NCBI RefSeq assembly: GCF_040833955.1
Contig: NZ_CP162133.1
Location: 3,107,501 to 3,171,500, forward strand
Reading direction: 5' to 3'
DNA: 64,000 nucleotides
From: Leptospira sp. WS60.C2
GTDB lineage: Bacteria > Spirochaetota > Leptospiria > Leptospirales > Leptospiraceae
Part shown: one piece after another, positions 16,808 through 25,935 of the stretch
Layout: each line of letters opens with the position of its first letter
How positions within the stretch are numbered: the stretch's first letter is position 1
The notes under the pieces: generated by a model
Database searches by the model: none
Told to the model about the DNA's origin: nothing
What the model saw: the letters and a program-made list of their open reading frames with translations, nothing else
Translations under genes and position numbers: made by a program

Positions 16808-19111
16808 TTATTCGTGAATGTATCCCCAAGTTTCCAATATTTTTTTGACTTCTTTTCCCATTTCTTTTTGCACTTCGGTTTCACCAGATCCACTGAAAGC
16901 GCCATCATTGTACACCCAAGGGAGTGTGGATTGTAGAAGTCCTTCCGGTTGTCTCTCAGATACAATTAAGTCGTCTACACGAGAAAGCGACCTTTGGTAT
17001 TCCAAACCGTATCTACCAAAACGAACAGGGATCGTTTTTCCATTGCGTGTGAATTGGAAAAACGCACCAAGCTCTGGGTTCACTGTTTTGAGAATGATCT
17101 CTTCTGGTTCATTTGTTTTGTTTTTGGTCTCCTTTGTGACTGAGATTGTTTTGGCAGAACCAGAATTGATTTGGACGGTCTCAGAAACTTCCCAGTCATA
17201 CAAGGATCCTTGCACATTGAGAGAAATATAGTCCCTGCAGATTGCTTCCTCACATGGGGGAATCCAAATCCGCAAACGATTTCGTTTTAAAAAGTTTTCG
17301 CGACGGAAATCGGCCCTTGCTTGTTGTAATAAAATTTCCCCTTCCGCTTCAAGGCTTAAGTTTCGTAATTCTTTCGGATCTTTTTTGAGATCATACAATT
17401 CTTCTGCCATGGTATGAGGTTCCCCAGCCGAAGTTCGCCTAACGGTCGTAAAACCTGGATAACGACGAATGTATTTATAATTTTCTGTCCTTACCGATTC
17501 GGACATACGCCCTTCTGTGTAAATGAAGCTTTCCTTAGGACAAGGATTGGATTTTAGAATGCAGGTTGAATAATCAACCCCTTGGTAGGTAGAGTTTTGT
17601 GGTCTTAGTTGTAAGAAACCAAGAATCGTCGGTGCCAAAGACAGTAAGGAAGACTGACCAGGAATTCTGATCTGAGAATTCTGAGCTGTCTTTTGGGCAA
17701 TGGATTTCGGAAGTTTGATGAAGTAAGGCACATTGATTTCTTCATCATAATGTGTTTCCCCATGGCCAAAACGAGTTTGCATGATAAAGTGATAACTATA
17801 ATCATGTTCGGGGCTGAATAGTTCCCCGTGATCCCCGGTTACAATGATCATGGTTTCGTCATACGTACCCAGTTCTTTTAATTTTGCCACCAATCGACCA
17901 ATTTCTCGATCGGTATAATGCATCTCACCTAAGTAACGTTGCACGGGAGATTCATAACGAAAAAATTCCGAATCTGGAATGATGTTACGCACGACCTTCA
18001 TATCTTCCGCAGGAGGGGAATAGGAAGCATGGGGAGTGTTCAAATTGAAATGCAAAAAATATGGGATGTCTTTTTTCTCGGACACAAACTCAATCGCATG
18101 GTTCGTGAGAGTTTCTGTGTCCACAATGTCCATCCCCACTTGGTAGGAATTGTGAAAGCCCAAATCCAAACCCACCGTTGTGTAATCCAAAAAGAAGACA
18201 TTGTTCATAATCGTTTTGGAGTAATAACCTGCTTCGCGAAAGGTTTTGGCTAAATTGTCCCGTTTTTTCCCATAATATACTTTTCGTTGGTAGGGTTTGG
18301 TCGAAAACCAAGAATTCCCCAAACCAAGGTTAGATGAGTATTCCGAATGAAAAAAAGACATCATGGAGGGTTTCGTCCAATTTCCATTGGCAAATGGATT
18401 TTCAAAAAAAACAGATTCCTTTGCCATCTTGTCAAGGACAGGTGTTACGGAATGCCGAAAGCCATACGCTCCGATAAAATCCTTTCTTGCGGAATCAATT
18501 ACGATGAGGATGACCGATTTTGGTTTTTTCGTTATTTTCTTTGATTCACGATACCCTTCTGGATATAACAAAGGTTCACCGAGATACAAATAACTCTCTT
18601 TACTTTCCCAAACAAGGCGCAAGTCTCCTTCCAATGCGATGGATTCTTCTTTTTTGTTCCATTGTTCTTTGGTAAGCCCTGTCAAATCCCATTCGAGGAG
18701 CAATTGGGACTGAGAATAAACTTTAAATTTCCCAGACACATTGGTTTGGAATTCTTTTTCGCCTAACAATCCGACAAGCGAAGAAAACTGATACCTTCCC
18801 TTGGGAATCGTAAATTGGTATTCCTGTCCAGGGGGAAAGAAGATGGCATCAAGTGAATGGTTTAAGAAAATTTCTTTATTGGTATTGAAGGTGATTTGTG
18901 TGTTCTCCCATTTTCGGGAAAGAGGAAGACCACTTTGCCTTCCTGGATTTTTTTTCCAATGATAAGGTAAGAGGTCCTTTCCGATTTTGATTTTCGAAGA
19001 CGCATGTTTTAATTCCAAAACCAAATCCACGGGGAAACGGGATTCCGATTCGTTCAAACACTGAATGTGACAAAAACAAAGGATCAGGGCGAAGGGAAGG
19101 ATCTTTCGCAT
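16808..19111 (-). CDS. Sulfatase/phosphotransferase-fold lipoprotein
   Basis: A 767-residue exported protein. Residues 1-18 form a lipoprotein signal (ending HIQC). After an unrecognised beta domain of about 190 residues, an alkaline-phosphatase/sulfatase fold begins at VILIVIDSARKDFIGAYG, which holds the metal-binding Asp. The nucleophile region reads NGNWTKPSMMSFF, with Thr where classical sulfatases have Cys or Ser to be turned into formylglycine. Further metal residues lie in IIVTGDHGELF. A Thr nucleophile is usual for phosphoglycerol- or phosphoethanolamine-transferases, so sulfate-ester cleavage should not be assumed. The C-terminal 150 residues form an extra domain. The substrate is unknown. 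Confidence 0.78.
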   Translation of the reverse strand: MRKILPFALILCFCHIQCLNESESRFPVDLVLELKHASSKIKIGKDLLPYHWKKNPGRQSGLPLSRKWENTQITFNTNKEIFLNHSLDAIFFPPGQEYQFTIPKGRYQFSSLVGLLGEKEFQTNVSGKFKVYSQSQLLLEWDLTGLTKEQWNKKEESIALEGDLRLVWESKESYLYLGEPLLYPEGYRESKKITKKPKSVILIVIDSARKDFIGAYGFRHSVTPVLDKMAKESVFFENPFANGNWTKPSMMSFFHSEYSSNLGLGNSWFSTKPYQRKVYYGKKRDNLAKTFREAGYYSKTIMNNVFFLDYTTVGLDLGFHNSYQVGMDIVDTETLTNHAIEFVSEKKDIPYFLHFNLNTPHASYSPPAEDMKVVRNIIPDSEFFRYESPVQRYLGEMHYTDREIGRLVAKLKELGTYDETMIIVTGDHGELFSPEHDYSYHFIMQTRFGHGETHYDEEINVPYFIKLPKSIAQKTAQNSQIRIPGQSSLLSLAPTILGFLQLRPQNSTYQGVDYSTCILKSNPCPKESFIYTEGRMSESVRTENYKYIRRYPGFTTVRRTSAGEPHTMAEELYDLKKDPKELRNLSLEAEGEILLQQARADFRRENFLKRNRLRIWIPPCEEAICRDYISLNVQGSLYDWEVSETVQINSGSAKTISVTKETKNKTNEPEEIILKTVNPELGAFFQFTRNGKTIPVRFGRYGLEYQRSLSRVDDLIVSERQPEGLLQSTLPWVYNDGAFSGSGETEVQKEMGKEVKKILETWGYIHE

Positions 19112-19194
19112 TTGGAACCAGTTTGCAAAACAGGTTTCCTAGGAATAGGAAAAGTTGTTTCTTTTTAGGTTTCCATCGTCCATCCTTGACATCT

Positions 19195-20061
19195 ATGAGT
19201 CATTGGGAACAAGCCTACTCCCGCGAGGAGTCTACCTTTCTAAACAAAGATGGTGGTAAAATTTATTACCAGATCTACCGACCTAAATCAGGAGCCAAAC
19301 GAGTGCTCGTAGTCCACCATGGAATTGGGGAACACGGCGGTCGTTACAATTTTTTGTTAGAAGCCATGGCAGAACGAAACTATGCCATTTATCTCATCGA
19401 TTGCCGAGGCCATGGTAAATCTGACGGACGTCGCGGTGTTGTGACTCATTTTTCCGATTTTTTTGCCGACCTAAAACAACTCATTGATATCGCCAAACAA
19501 AAAGAAGGCGTAAGTAAGGTTACGTTACTCGGTCACTCGATGGGTGCCGCGGTTACTTTTCTTTATACAGCAACAGACAATTACCAAAACGATTTGGATG
19601 CTTATATTTGCAGTGCCCTTCCGATCAAAGTCAAAACCGACCTTGTGATGGACATCAAAAAAGCCGCTGGAGGATTTTTAGCAAAAGCATTGCCAACTCT
19701 CACTATCCCCACAGGCCTAAACGTGAATCTGATCTCACGCGACAAGTCGGTTGTGGATGCTTACGTGAAAGACCCACTCGTACATGGAATGGTTTGTGCG
19801 TACCTTGGAGATTACTTACTCAACTGTTACACACTTGCTTTGGAGTCAGCGGAGAAAATCAAAGTGCCAATTTATATGTTCCATGGAAAGGAAGACCAAA
19901 TTGCACTTGTCCAAGGAACAGTGGATGCATTTGAACGAGTGGCATCTAAAGACAAAACCATTAGACTTTTTGATGACTTATACCATGAAACCATGAACGA
20001 ACTTCCAAAAGACAGAACACTCGTCTTAAAAGAGTTAGTTGCATGGATCGACAAACACTAA
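19195..20061 (+). CDS. Monoacylglycerol lipase-like alpha/beta hydrolase
   Basis: A 288-residue alpha/beta hydrolase. The oxyanion region [14 protein letters not shown], the [13 protein letters not shown] loop and the nucleophile elbow [11 protein letters not shown] (Ser in GHSMG) match the monoacylglycerol lipase / Hydrolase_4 group. A late Asp (FHGKEDQIA) and a His ([10 protein letters not shown]) complete the triad. The start is taken at ATG 19195, since an in-frame TTG 72 bp earlier gives an unlikely basic leader. It is followed after 13 bp by the two hydratase genes on the same strand, so it may share a fatty-acid-related transcript with them. Confidence 0.85.
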   Translation: MSHWEQAYSREESTFLNKDGGKIYYQIYRPKSGAKRVLVVHHGIGEHGGRYNFLLEAMAERNYAIYLIDCRGHGKSDGRRGVVTHFSDFFADLKQLIDIAKQKEGVSKVTLLGHSMGAAVTFLYTATDNYQNDLDAYICSALPIKVKTDLVMDIKKAAGGFLAKALPTLTIPTGLNVNLISRDKSVVDAYVKDPLVHGMVCAYLGDYLLNCYTLALESAEKIKVPIYMFHGKEDQIALVQGTVDAFERVASKDKTIRLFDDLYHETMNELPKDRTLVLKELVAWIDKH

Positions 20062-20074
20062 GGAGAAAATGCCA

Positions 20075-20512
20075 ATGGCAATAACAAAAGATATAGTTGG
20101 AAAAAAACTAGATCGTTTTGATTTCACAGTGGAACGAGGAAAGATCAAAGAATTCTGCCTCGCCATCAACGAAAAAAACCCAATCTATTTTGACGTAGAA
20201 GAAGCAAAAAAAGCAGGATACTCAGATGTTCCAGCTCCCCCAACCTTCCCTACGGTCATTATGTTTTGGGGATACCCAAAGATTTGGAACGATATGGCAG
20301 AACTCGGTATCGACCTTTCCAAAATCCTTCACTTGAAAGAAGAATATACGTACCACAAAATCCTTTATCCGGGCAAAGTGTACGCACAATCTGAAATCTC
20401 CGACGTAAAAGTGGGAAGAGCAGAAATCGTAACTTTCAAGACAACCATCTACGACGAAAAAAATGATCCAATCCTCTCTGCTGAGATGGCGATTTTCATT
20501 CGTAAGGATTAA
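20075..20512 (+). CDS. Hot-dog fold hydratase subunit (FAS1-DH / HadA-like)
   Basis: A 145-residue protein of the MaoC N-terminal (FAS1 dehydratase-like) family. The helix [19 protein letters not shown] and the [20 protein letters not shown] segment followed by PPTFPTV are typical of HadA/HadC-like subunits, which lack the catalytic residues and bind the acyl chain. An AGGAG ribosome site precedes two candidate ATGs at 20069 and 20075; the second gives better spacing. The catalytic partner lies immediately downstream. Together they should form a heterodimeric (R)-specific 3-hydroxyacyl dehydratase or enoyl hydratase. Confidence 0.82.
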   Translation: MAITKDIVGKKLDRFDFTVERGKIKEFCLAINEKNPIYFDVEEAKKAGYSDVPAPPTFPTVIMFWGYPKIWNDMAELGIDLSKILHLKEEYTYHKILYPGKVYAQSEISDVKVGRAEIVTFKTTIYDEKNDPILSAEMAIFIRKD

Positions 20513-20529
20513 TCCAAAGGAGGCAAACT

Positions 20530-20949
20530 ATGGCAAAAATCGAATTTGATAAAGTAGAAGTTGGTCAAACTCTTCCTCCACTCGAAATCCCAGTCATCGA
20601 ACATGCAAATTTAGTTCGTTATGCGGGAGCATCTGGAGATTTTAACCCCATTCACAATGACCCTGATTTCGCAAGAAAAGCAGGTCTTGATGGAACCATC
20701 TCACACGGTATGTATGTGATGGCACAAGTGGGAAGACTATGTACTTCTTGGGCAGACCAAAAAGACATCGCATACTTTGGCGTGACTTTCAAAGCCATGA
20801 CAAAGCTCGGTGAAAAACTCACATGTGTGGGAACCATCAAAAAGAAATTTGAAAAAGATGGTAAAAAAACGGTAACCGTACTCGTAGAAGCAAAAAACGA
20901 AGCTGGCGAAGTCAAAGCTGGTGGAGATTTAGTCGTTAACGCAGTTTAG
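20530..20949 (+). CDS. MaoC-like hydratase catalytic subunit (HadB-like)
   Basis: A 139-residue hot-dog fold enzyme. The hydratase-2 motif is intact in ASGDFNPIHND, supplying the catalytic Asp and His, followed by ARKAGLDGTISHGMYVMA. It should add or remove water at the 2-3 position of an acyl thioester in partnership with the preceding subunit. An AGGAGG ribosome site lies 6 bases before the ATG. The pair resembles the HadA/HadB arrangement described in actinobacteria. Whether the substrate is bound to CoA or to a carrier protein cannot be told from sequence. Confidence 0.88.
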   Translation: MAKIEFDKVEVGQTLPPLEIPVIEHANLVRYAGASGDFNPIHNDPDFARKAGLDGTISHGMYVMAQVGRLCTSWADQKDIAYFGVTFKAMTKLGEKLTCVGTIKKKFEKDGKKTVTVLVEAKNEAGEVKAGGDLVVNAV

Positions 20950-20959
20950 TTACGTAGGG

Positions 20960-21006
20960 CACGCAGATATGGGTAAGGGCAAAACACCTTTCCCATACTC
21001 TGTGTG
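20960..21006 (+). terminator. Long imperfect hairpin after the hydratase genes
   Basis: An inverted repeat, CACGCAGATATGGG paired with CCCATACTCTGTGTG with a small bulge, lies 10 bp after the hydratase stop. It lacks a downstream T run, so it may terminate weakly or protect the 3' end. Confidence 0.4.
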
Positions 21007-21055
21007 TGAAATTTCTAATTCAAACAAGAATCGGAGAATCACATGAGTGATCTAA

Positions 21056-21508
21056 ATGAAATCACATGAAGGTTTGCCGATGTTAAGCGAAAGTTCAGTC
21101 AAATCACAAATTTTATCCCTCATCTCTCACCTTCCCCATATCAATATTGATATTTTATATCTTTATGTTCCGGAATTCAAAATCCTCCACCAATTCTTAG
21201 AAGATACGGAAGTCATTCAAGGTTATACCATTAGCATTTTGGAAACCAAACAAAAAAAATACAGCGGGGGAAATTGGTTACTCGTTTTAACAAACAAAAA
21301 ATTCCATTTGTTTCGAAACCCACCCTTCACTGACGCAACTCACATCCCTATCGAATTCGATTCGATTGTCACATGTACCACGAAAAAAGGTTGGTTCTTT
21401 GGAAAAATCTATATCGAAACCAACACTGAATCTTTTGGTTTGATCCAAGTAGGCAAAAAGGATTATTCCTTTTTTTTACCAGCCCTGACACCACATTTAA
21501 AATCATGA
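21056..21508 (+). CDS. Hypothetical protein, PH-like fold suspected
   Basis: A 150-residue soluble protein. The central part (NWLLVLTNKKFHLFRN, then IEFDSIVTCTTKKGWFFGKIYI) has the repeated strand pattern of bacterial PH-like domains; this is a visual match only. The start is ambiguous. The only good ribosome site (GGAG) precedes an ATG at 21043 that reads just eight codons (MSDLNEIT) before a TGA at 21067, in another frame that overlaps this start. The listed ATG at 21056 may be reached by re-initiation, or an ATG eight codons later may be used. Confidence 0.65.
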   Translation: MKSHEGLPMLSESSVKSQILSLISHLPHINIDILYLYVPEFKILHQFLEDTEVIQGYTISILETKQKKYSGGNWLLVLTNKKFHLFRNPPFTDATHIPIEFDSIVTCTTKKGWFFGKIYIETNTESFGLIQVGKKDYSFFLPALTPHLKS

Positions 21509-21513
21509 TTCTT

Positions 21514-21622
21514 GGCGCCTCGAACTTGTTTGAAGCAAATCAAACAATCGCATAACGACCGCGCTTTACGCTTCAATCTTTCGCATGGCGAAAGGATTTC
21601 CGCTACAATCGCTGGCGCGGGG
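21514..21622 (+). repeat. Dispersed structured repeat, copy B
   Basis: A 109-bp intergenic element running from GGCGCCTCGAAC to CGCTGGCGCGGGG, matching 2763-2873 in inverse orientation. It contains a hairpin CTTTCGC-ATG-GCGAAAG and an outer CCGCGC/GCGCGG pairing. It starts 5 bp after the stop of the preceding gene and could also act as a 3' structure for it. The rest of the 21509-21750 gap is AT-rich and featureless. Confidence 0.75.
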
Positions 21623-21750
21623 TTCTTTTAGAACCAAACCAATGCGACATAACTCCAAAAAGTATGGAACCATTCCATTACTCTTTTTACAATGTCATGC
21701 AATAATTCCTGTTTGTTGGTAAATTGATACTTTACAAAGGATGGTAACCA

Positions 21751-22413
21751 ATGACCAAAATTAAATTCACAATATCCTGTATTCTAATGTTCTTAGTTAG
21801 TTGCGGAACAAGTGCTTTGCGCTTTCAAAAGACAAATAAATTCAATCCCAATGTGAAGAATGTAATCACCATGGCTGTGTTTGATATGAGCACAAACAGT
21901 GTAGCAAGTTCTGATGACGAAGTACTAAAAACGTTTGGAAGCATTTCCCAAGCTAAAGTAGGTGAAATCTATGGAAATCTAATTCCTGGTGGTGATCTGA
22001 CGGTAAAAGCAGCAGAGACTCTTGGAATCAAAAAAGACTTAGATACCGCTATGGGAAAAATCACAGAAGCAATCGTGAATTCAAATTCTTTAGATCCAAA
22101 AACGACAGAAGTTTTTGCAAAACTAGCACAATACTTAAAAGTTGATGCTCTCGCATTTCCATTGGCTTCTGGTGGAAAAGCAAACATGGAAAATCCGGGA
22201 ATCACATTCCGTTTTGTTCTCTATGATACTAAAAATGCAGGAATTCAATACTGGGCAGAAGTCGATGCTGTTTCCATCAACGCATTGAGCCTGAAAGCAG
22301 CACCAGATGAAAAGGCAAAAACCGCTTTGTACATTGCATCTGCCACAAAAGGAATCAATGCTTTATACGATGGCATCAGCGCCGAAATCGAAAAAGCAAG
22401 AAATCCAAAATAA
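21751..22413 (+). CDS. Hypothetical lipoprotein
   Basis: A 220-residue exported protein. Residues 1-18 are a lipoprotein signal ending FLVSC. The mature part has a pattern of helices (SQAKVGEIYGNLIPGG, EKAKTALYIASATKG) and a strand-rich middle (GITFRFVLYDT, IQYWAEVDAVS). It may be an assembly or scaffold lipoprotein, but no family is recognised. It stands alone, with a strong hairpin after the stop. The ATG is followed by a typical leader and is well placed. Confidence 0.72.
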   Translation: MTKIKFTISCILMFLVSCGTSALRFQKTNKFNPNVKNVITMAVFDMSTNSVASSDDEVLKTFGSISQAKVGEIYGNLIPGGDLTVKAAETLGIKKDLDTAMGKITEAIVNSNSLDPKTTEVFAKLAQYLKVDALAFPLASGGKANMENPGITFRFVLYDTKNAGIQYWAEVDAVSINALSLKAAPDEKAKTALYIASATKGINALYDGISAEIEKARNPK

Positions 22414-22436
22414 TCATTAGCAATAGAATTGCCATC

Positions 22437-22464
22437 CCTATCGAGACTTACAAATCTCGGTAGG
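22437..22464 (+). terminator. Hairpin after lipoprotein gene
   Basis: CCTATCGAGA pairs with TCTCGGTAGG (one G-U pair) over an 8-base loop, 23 bp after the stop codon. No long T run follows, so termination efficiency is uncertain. Confidence 0.45.
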
Positions 22465-22545
22465 TTGTAGAAATCATTTGAGGATTAAAGATAGATAACA
22501 AAAACATACTTGCATATTCTCGATTCATAATAACATTTTTTCTAA

Positions 22546-25431
22546 ATGCACCTAACTCCCCACCAAAAAAAAATTCTGGCAATCGAACTCACCAGAAAGC
22601 GGGCATCAGGTGATCCAAACAGAATTGGCCAAGCAATGCTTGGGGCTCAAGTCGATTTAAACCCTCACCAGTTAGATGCGGCGCTCTTTGCTCTGGAATC
22701 GCCTTTGTCAAAAGGTTCGATCCTTGCGGATGAAGTGGGCTTAGGTAAAACCATTGAGGCAGGGCTCGTACTCAGCCAATTTCTTTCCGAAGGAAAGAAC
22801 AAAATTTTAATCATTTGTCCCGCAAACCTGCGGAAACAATGGGGTGGCGAATTACAGGAAAAGTTCCATTTAAAATCAATGATTTTAGAAAGTAAGAACT
22901 TCAATGCAGAGCAAAGAAATGGGAATCAGAATCCATTTCTTTCGAATCAAGTTGTGATTGTATCGTATCAGTTTGCAAAAGCAAAGGCCTATGAAATCTC
23001 GCAAATCGCGTGGGATTTAGTTGTGATCGATGAAGCACACCGTCTGAGAAATGTGTATCGAGAATCGAATGTCATCGCAAATACGATTAAAGAATCTCTA
23101 AAAGGTCGGTTTAAACTTTTACTCACCGCAACTCCCTTACAAAACTCACTCAGTGAGCTCTTTGGATTGGTTAGCATTATTGATGAACAAATCTTTGGTG
23201 ATTTTGAAAGCTTTTCACAGCAATTTTTACGCATCCAATCGGAAGACCAATTACAACTCTTAAAAAATCGAATCAGTAGCATTTGTAAACGCACTCTTCG
23301 TAAACAAGTATTAGAATATATCAAATATACAAAACGGATTCCCATTACAAAAGAATTTGTTCCGAGTGAAGATGAAGACAAACTTCATGAATGGATCAGT
23401 GCTTATTTGCAAAGAGAAAAATTGGCGGCACTTCCCAAAAGCCAACGCAAACTCATGACATTGATTTTGCGAAAGTTATTGGCCTCTTCTACATACGCCA
23501 TTGCTGGTACCTTACAGGCCCTTGTTGATCGATTGGAGAAAAAAATTGGAGAGGCTGATACATCCATTGATGAAGAAATCGGAGAAGTCATTGCCGAAGA
23601 TTTTGAAGAATACGAAGAAATCAAAGAAGAATGGCAAGTGTACCAAAACCAAACAAAACCAAATACGACCCAGGAACATATAGAATCCATTGAGGATTTA
23701 AAATCAGAAGTAAAAGAACTCAAAGAATTTTTAGCTTTGGCAAATAGTATCCAAGGAAATAGCAAAGCCGAGGTGCTTTTGGTTGGGCTCAAACAAGCAT
23801 TTTCTGAAATGGAACGCCTGGGTGGGGCAAAAAAAGCAGTGATTTTTACGGAATCACGACGAACACAAAACTGTCTCCTGGACATACTATCTAATCATGG
23901 TTATGCGAATCAAATCCTTCTCTTCAACGGAAGTAATACAGATGAGACATCCAAAACCGTGTACCAAAATTGGATGGCAAAGTATAAGGATTCTGATAAA
24001 ATTTCTGGATCGAAAACTGCCGATATGCGGGCCGCTTTGGTCGAAGAGTTTCGGGAACGAAGGCAAATTCTCATTGCAACGGAGGCCGCCGCAGAAGGGA
24101 TCAATCTACAGTTTTGTTCGATCGTGGTAAACTATGATCTTCCATGGAACCCGCAAAGGATCGAACAGAGGATCGGGAGGTGCCACAGGTATGGACAAAA
24201 CTTTGATGTGGTTGTGGTCAATTTCCTAAACAAGAAAAACCTAGCCGATGTTCGCGTGCACCAGCTCCTGAGTGTCAAATTCCAATTGTTTAGTGGGGTG
24301 TTTGGGGCCAGTGATGAAGTTCTAGGCAACGTAGAATCTGGTGTGGATTTTGAGAAACGGATTGCTGAAATTTTCCAATCTTGCCGAACAAAAGAGGAAA
24401 TCCAGGAAGCATTTGATTTACTCCAGTCTGAATTGCAGACCGACATCAACGAAAGACTGAAAGAAACACGAGAGAAACTTCTCACCAATTTTGATGAAAT
24501 CGTTCAAGAAAAACTCAAAATTCGGATGGAAGAAAGTGAAATTTTGTTCGATCGCCAAACAAAACTCTTATGGCTTCTTACCAAAGATGCGATTCAAAAA
24601 CACGGGAAGAGTAACGATGCCGAGTTTAGCTTTCGTCTAGATTCCCATCCTTTCCCTGATACCCCTGTCAAATTGGGTCATTACCGAATGGGAAAAAGCC
24701 TATTCCAAGAAAACCAATACCATGCCAATCACCCTCTTGCCAAAAAGATTTTAGAAACGGCAAACCAAGTGGAAATTCCAGAAGAAGGACTCTTGACCTT
24801 CCATTTGAGTGAAGATCGTATAGACCAAAGTTATGCAAATTATAAATACAAACGAGGCCTCGTCACTGCAAGCCTCTGGACATTGGATAGTTTTGAAACC
24901 GAAGAAATTCTACTCGTTACGATTCTTTTGGAAGATGGTTCTACAATGGACAATGATCTTGCCATTCGACTCTTTTCTAGAAATGGCAAATGGGAAAAAA
25001 ACTCAGGTAAAACTGAAACTCTGGAAACACAAAAACAGAAATTAGAAGAACTCCATTCTTTCAAAAAAAATCAAATTTTACAAACAAGAGACTTACGAAA
25101 CCAAGAACTCTTCTCCAAAGAATATGAAAAATTGGATGCTTGGGCAGATGACAAACGTTTGAGTTTGCAAAAAGAATTAAGAGCCTATGACGACGAAATC
25201 AAGGTAAAGAAAAAAATGGCCAAGGAATCAGGTAACCTGACAGACCGATTGAAACTGGAGAGAGAAAGAAAGGAGATTGAACGAAAACGAGACGATGCTT
25301 GGCGTAACTTTGAGGTGGCAAGACGAGCCATTGATGAAGAAAAAGAAAAGTTCCTAGAAGAAATGGAAAAAAAGGCCCAAATGCAATCGGAGGAAACGAT
25401 TCTCTTTTCTGCCCAAATCCTAATCCACTAA
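22546..25431 (+). CDS. SNF2-family helicase of a type III restriction-modification cluster
   Basis: A 961-residue ATP-dependent DNA translocase. Walker A is ILADEVGLGKTIEAG near residue 65, and the DEAH-type box VVIDEAHRLRN lies near residue 163. The C-terminal helicase lobe ends with QRIEQRIGRCHRYGQ near residue 545, the signature of SNF2 enzymes. The last 120 residues form a long charged coiled coil. No nuclease motif was seen. It precedes hicA by 91 bp and leads a same-strand cluster with Mod and Res. SNF2 helicases next to Mod/Res pairs are known in other bacteria, and a similar helicase (DrmD) occurs in DISARM, but the other DISARM genes are missing here. A role in defence is inferred from context. 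Confidence 0.88.
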   Translation: MHLTPHQKKILAIELTRKRASGDPNRIGQAMLGAQVDLNPHQLDAALFALESPLSKGSILADEVGLGKTIEAGLVLSQFLSEGKNKILIICPANLRKQWGGELQEKFHLKSMILESKNFNAEQRNGNQNPFLSNQVVIVSYQFAKAKAYEISQIAWDLVVIDEAHRLRNVYRESNVIANTIKESLKGRFKLLLTATPLQNSLSELFGLVSIIDEQIFGDFESFSQQFLRIQSEDQLQLLKNRISSICKRTLRKQVLEYIKYTKRIPITKEFVPSEDEDKLHEWISAYLQREKLAALPKSQRKLMTLILRKLLASSTYAIAGTLQALVDRLEKKIGEADTSIDEEIGEVIAEDFEEYEEIKEEWQVYQNQTKPNTTQEHIESIEDLKSEVKELKEFLALANSIQGNSKAEVLLVGLKQAFSEMERLGGAKKAVIFTESRRTQNCLLDILSNHGYANQILLFNGSNTDETSKTVYQNWMAKYKDSDKISGSKTADMRAALVEEFRERRQILIATEAAAEGINLQFCSIVVNYDLPWNPQRIEQRIGRCHRYGQNFDVVVVNFLNKKNLADVRVHQLLSVKFQLFSGVFGASDEVLGNVESGVDFEKRIAEIFQSCRTKEEIQEAFDLLQSELQTDINERLKETREKLLTNFDEIVQEKLKIRMEESEILFDRQTKLLWLLTKDAIQKHGKSNDAEFSFRLDSHPFPDTPVKLGHYRMGKSLFQENQYHANHPLAKKILETANQVEIPEEGLLTFHLSEDRIDQSYANYKYKRGLVTASLWTLDSFETEEILLVTILLEDGSTMDNDLAIRLFSRNGKWEKNSGKTETLETQKQKLEELHSFKKNQILQTRDLRNQELFSKEYEKLDAWADDKRLSLQKELRAYDDEIKVKKKMAKESGNLTDRLKLERERKEIERKRDDAWRNFEVARRAIDEEKEKFLEEMEKKAQMQSEETILFSAQILIH

Positions 25432-25522
25432 CACATTCGAACGTTATCATTTTTCTCTTGCAGAGATTCCGTTTTTGTCCTAGGCTTGAGGTAGCATACC
25501 TCTATAAAGCCACTGGAGTAGA

Positions 25523-25729
25523 ATGCCAAAAAAAGTTCGGGAAATCTTACAAATCTTGTATGACGACGGTTGGTTCTTGCAAAATCAAAAAGGAAGCCAT
25601 ATGCAATTGAAACACCCAGATAAACCAGGAAGAGTTACAGTTCCAAATCATGGAATGGGGCAAGACGTGGATGTTAGAACAGAAAAAAGTATACTAAAGC
25701 AAGCAGGCTTGTGGAGAAAGGAATCATGA
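25523..25729 (+). CDS. hicA: HicA-family toxin (mRNA interferase)
   Basis: A 68-residue dsRNA-binding-like toxin. The segment GWFLQNQKGSHMQLKHP carries the family's catalytic His in the Gly-Ser-His turn, followed by GRVTVPNHG and a C-terminal LKQAGL, all typical of HicA. HicA cleaves mRNA when free of HicB. A GGAG ribosome site precedes the ATG. The stop overlaps the hicB start (ATGA), giving the usual toxin-first order. It is set inside the helicase-Mod-Res cluster, which may let it act as a guard if the restriction system is disturbed; that is inference. Confidence 0.9.
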   Translation: MPKKVREILQILYDDGWFLQNQKGSHMQLKHPDKPGRVTVPNHGMGQDVDVRTEKSILKQAGLWRKES

Positions 25730-25935
25730 AATATTTAATCGAAATTACGAAAACAGAGACTGGTTACTCCGCCCATTTCCCTGATGTACCTGGTGTCTTT
25801 ACAGTCGGGAATACCTTAGAAGAAGTCAAAGAGCATGCAAAAGAAGCGTTGGAGTTGCACTTACAAGGATTCAAAGAGGACGGAATCGAACCTCCTCTGC
25901 CATTAACAGAAAGTATGTGGGTTGAGGTAGCTTAA
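25726..25935 (+). CDS. hicB: HicB-family antitoxin, short form
   Basis: A 69-residue protein with the partial RNase H-like fold of HicB: YLIEITKTETGYSAHFPDVPG followed by GNTLEEVKEHAKEALELHL. It should bind and block HicA. It ends shortly after this domain, with no helix-turn-helix or ribbon-helix-helix segment, so it may not be able to bind its own promoter. The ATG at 25726 overlaps the hicA stop; an upstream GTG gives five extra residues and is less likely. The stop TAA overlaps the ATG of mod (TAATG), tying the antitoxin level to Mod translation. Confidence 0.88.
   Translation: MKYLIEITKTETGYSAHFPDVPGVFTVGNTLEEVKEHAKEALELHLQGFKEDGIEPPLPLTESMWVEVA

Noticed and set aside
21514..21622. Dispersed repeat as an integron attC site
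   Set aside because: It has a palindromic layout and an ATAAC-like stretch, but no GTTRRRY end, no integrase gene nearby and no cassette array, so attC is not supported.
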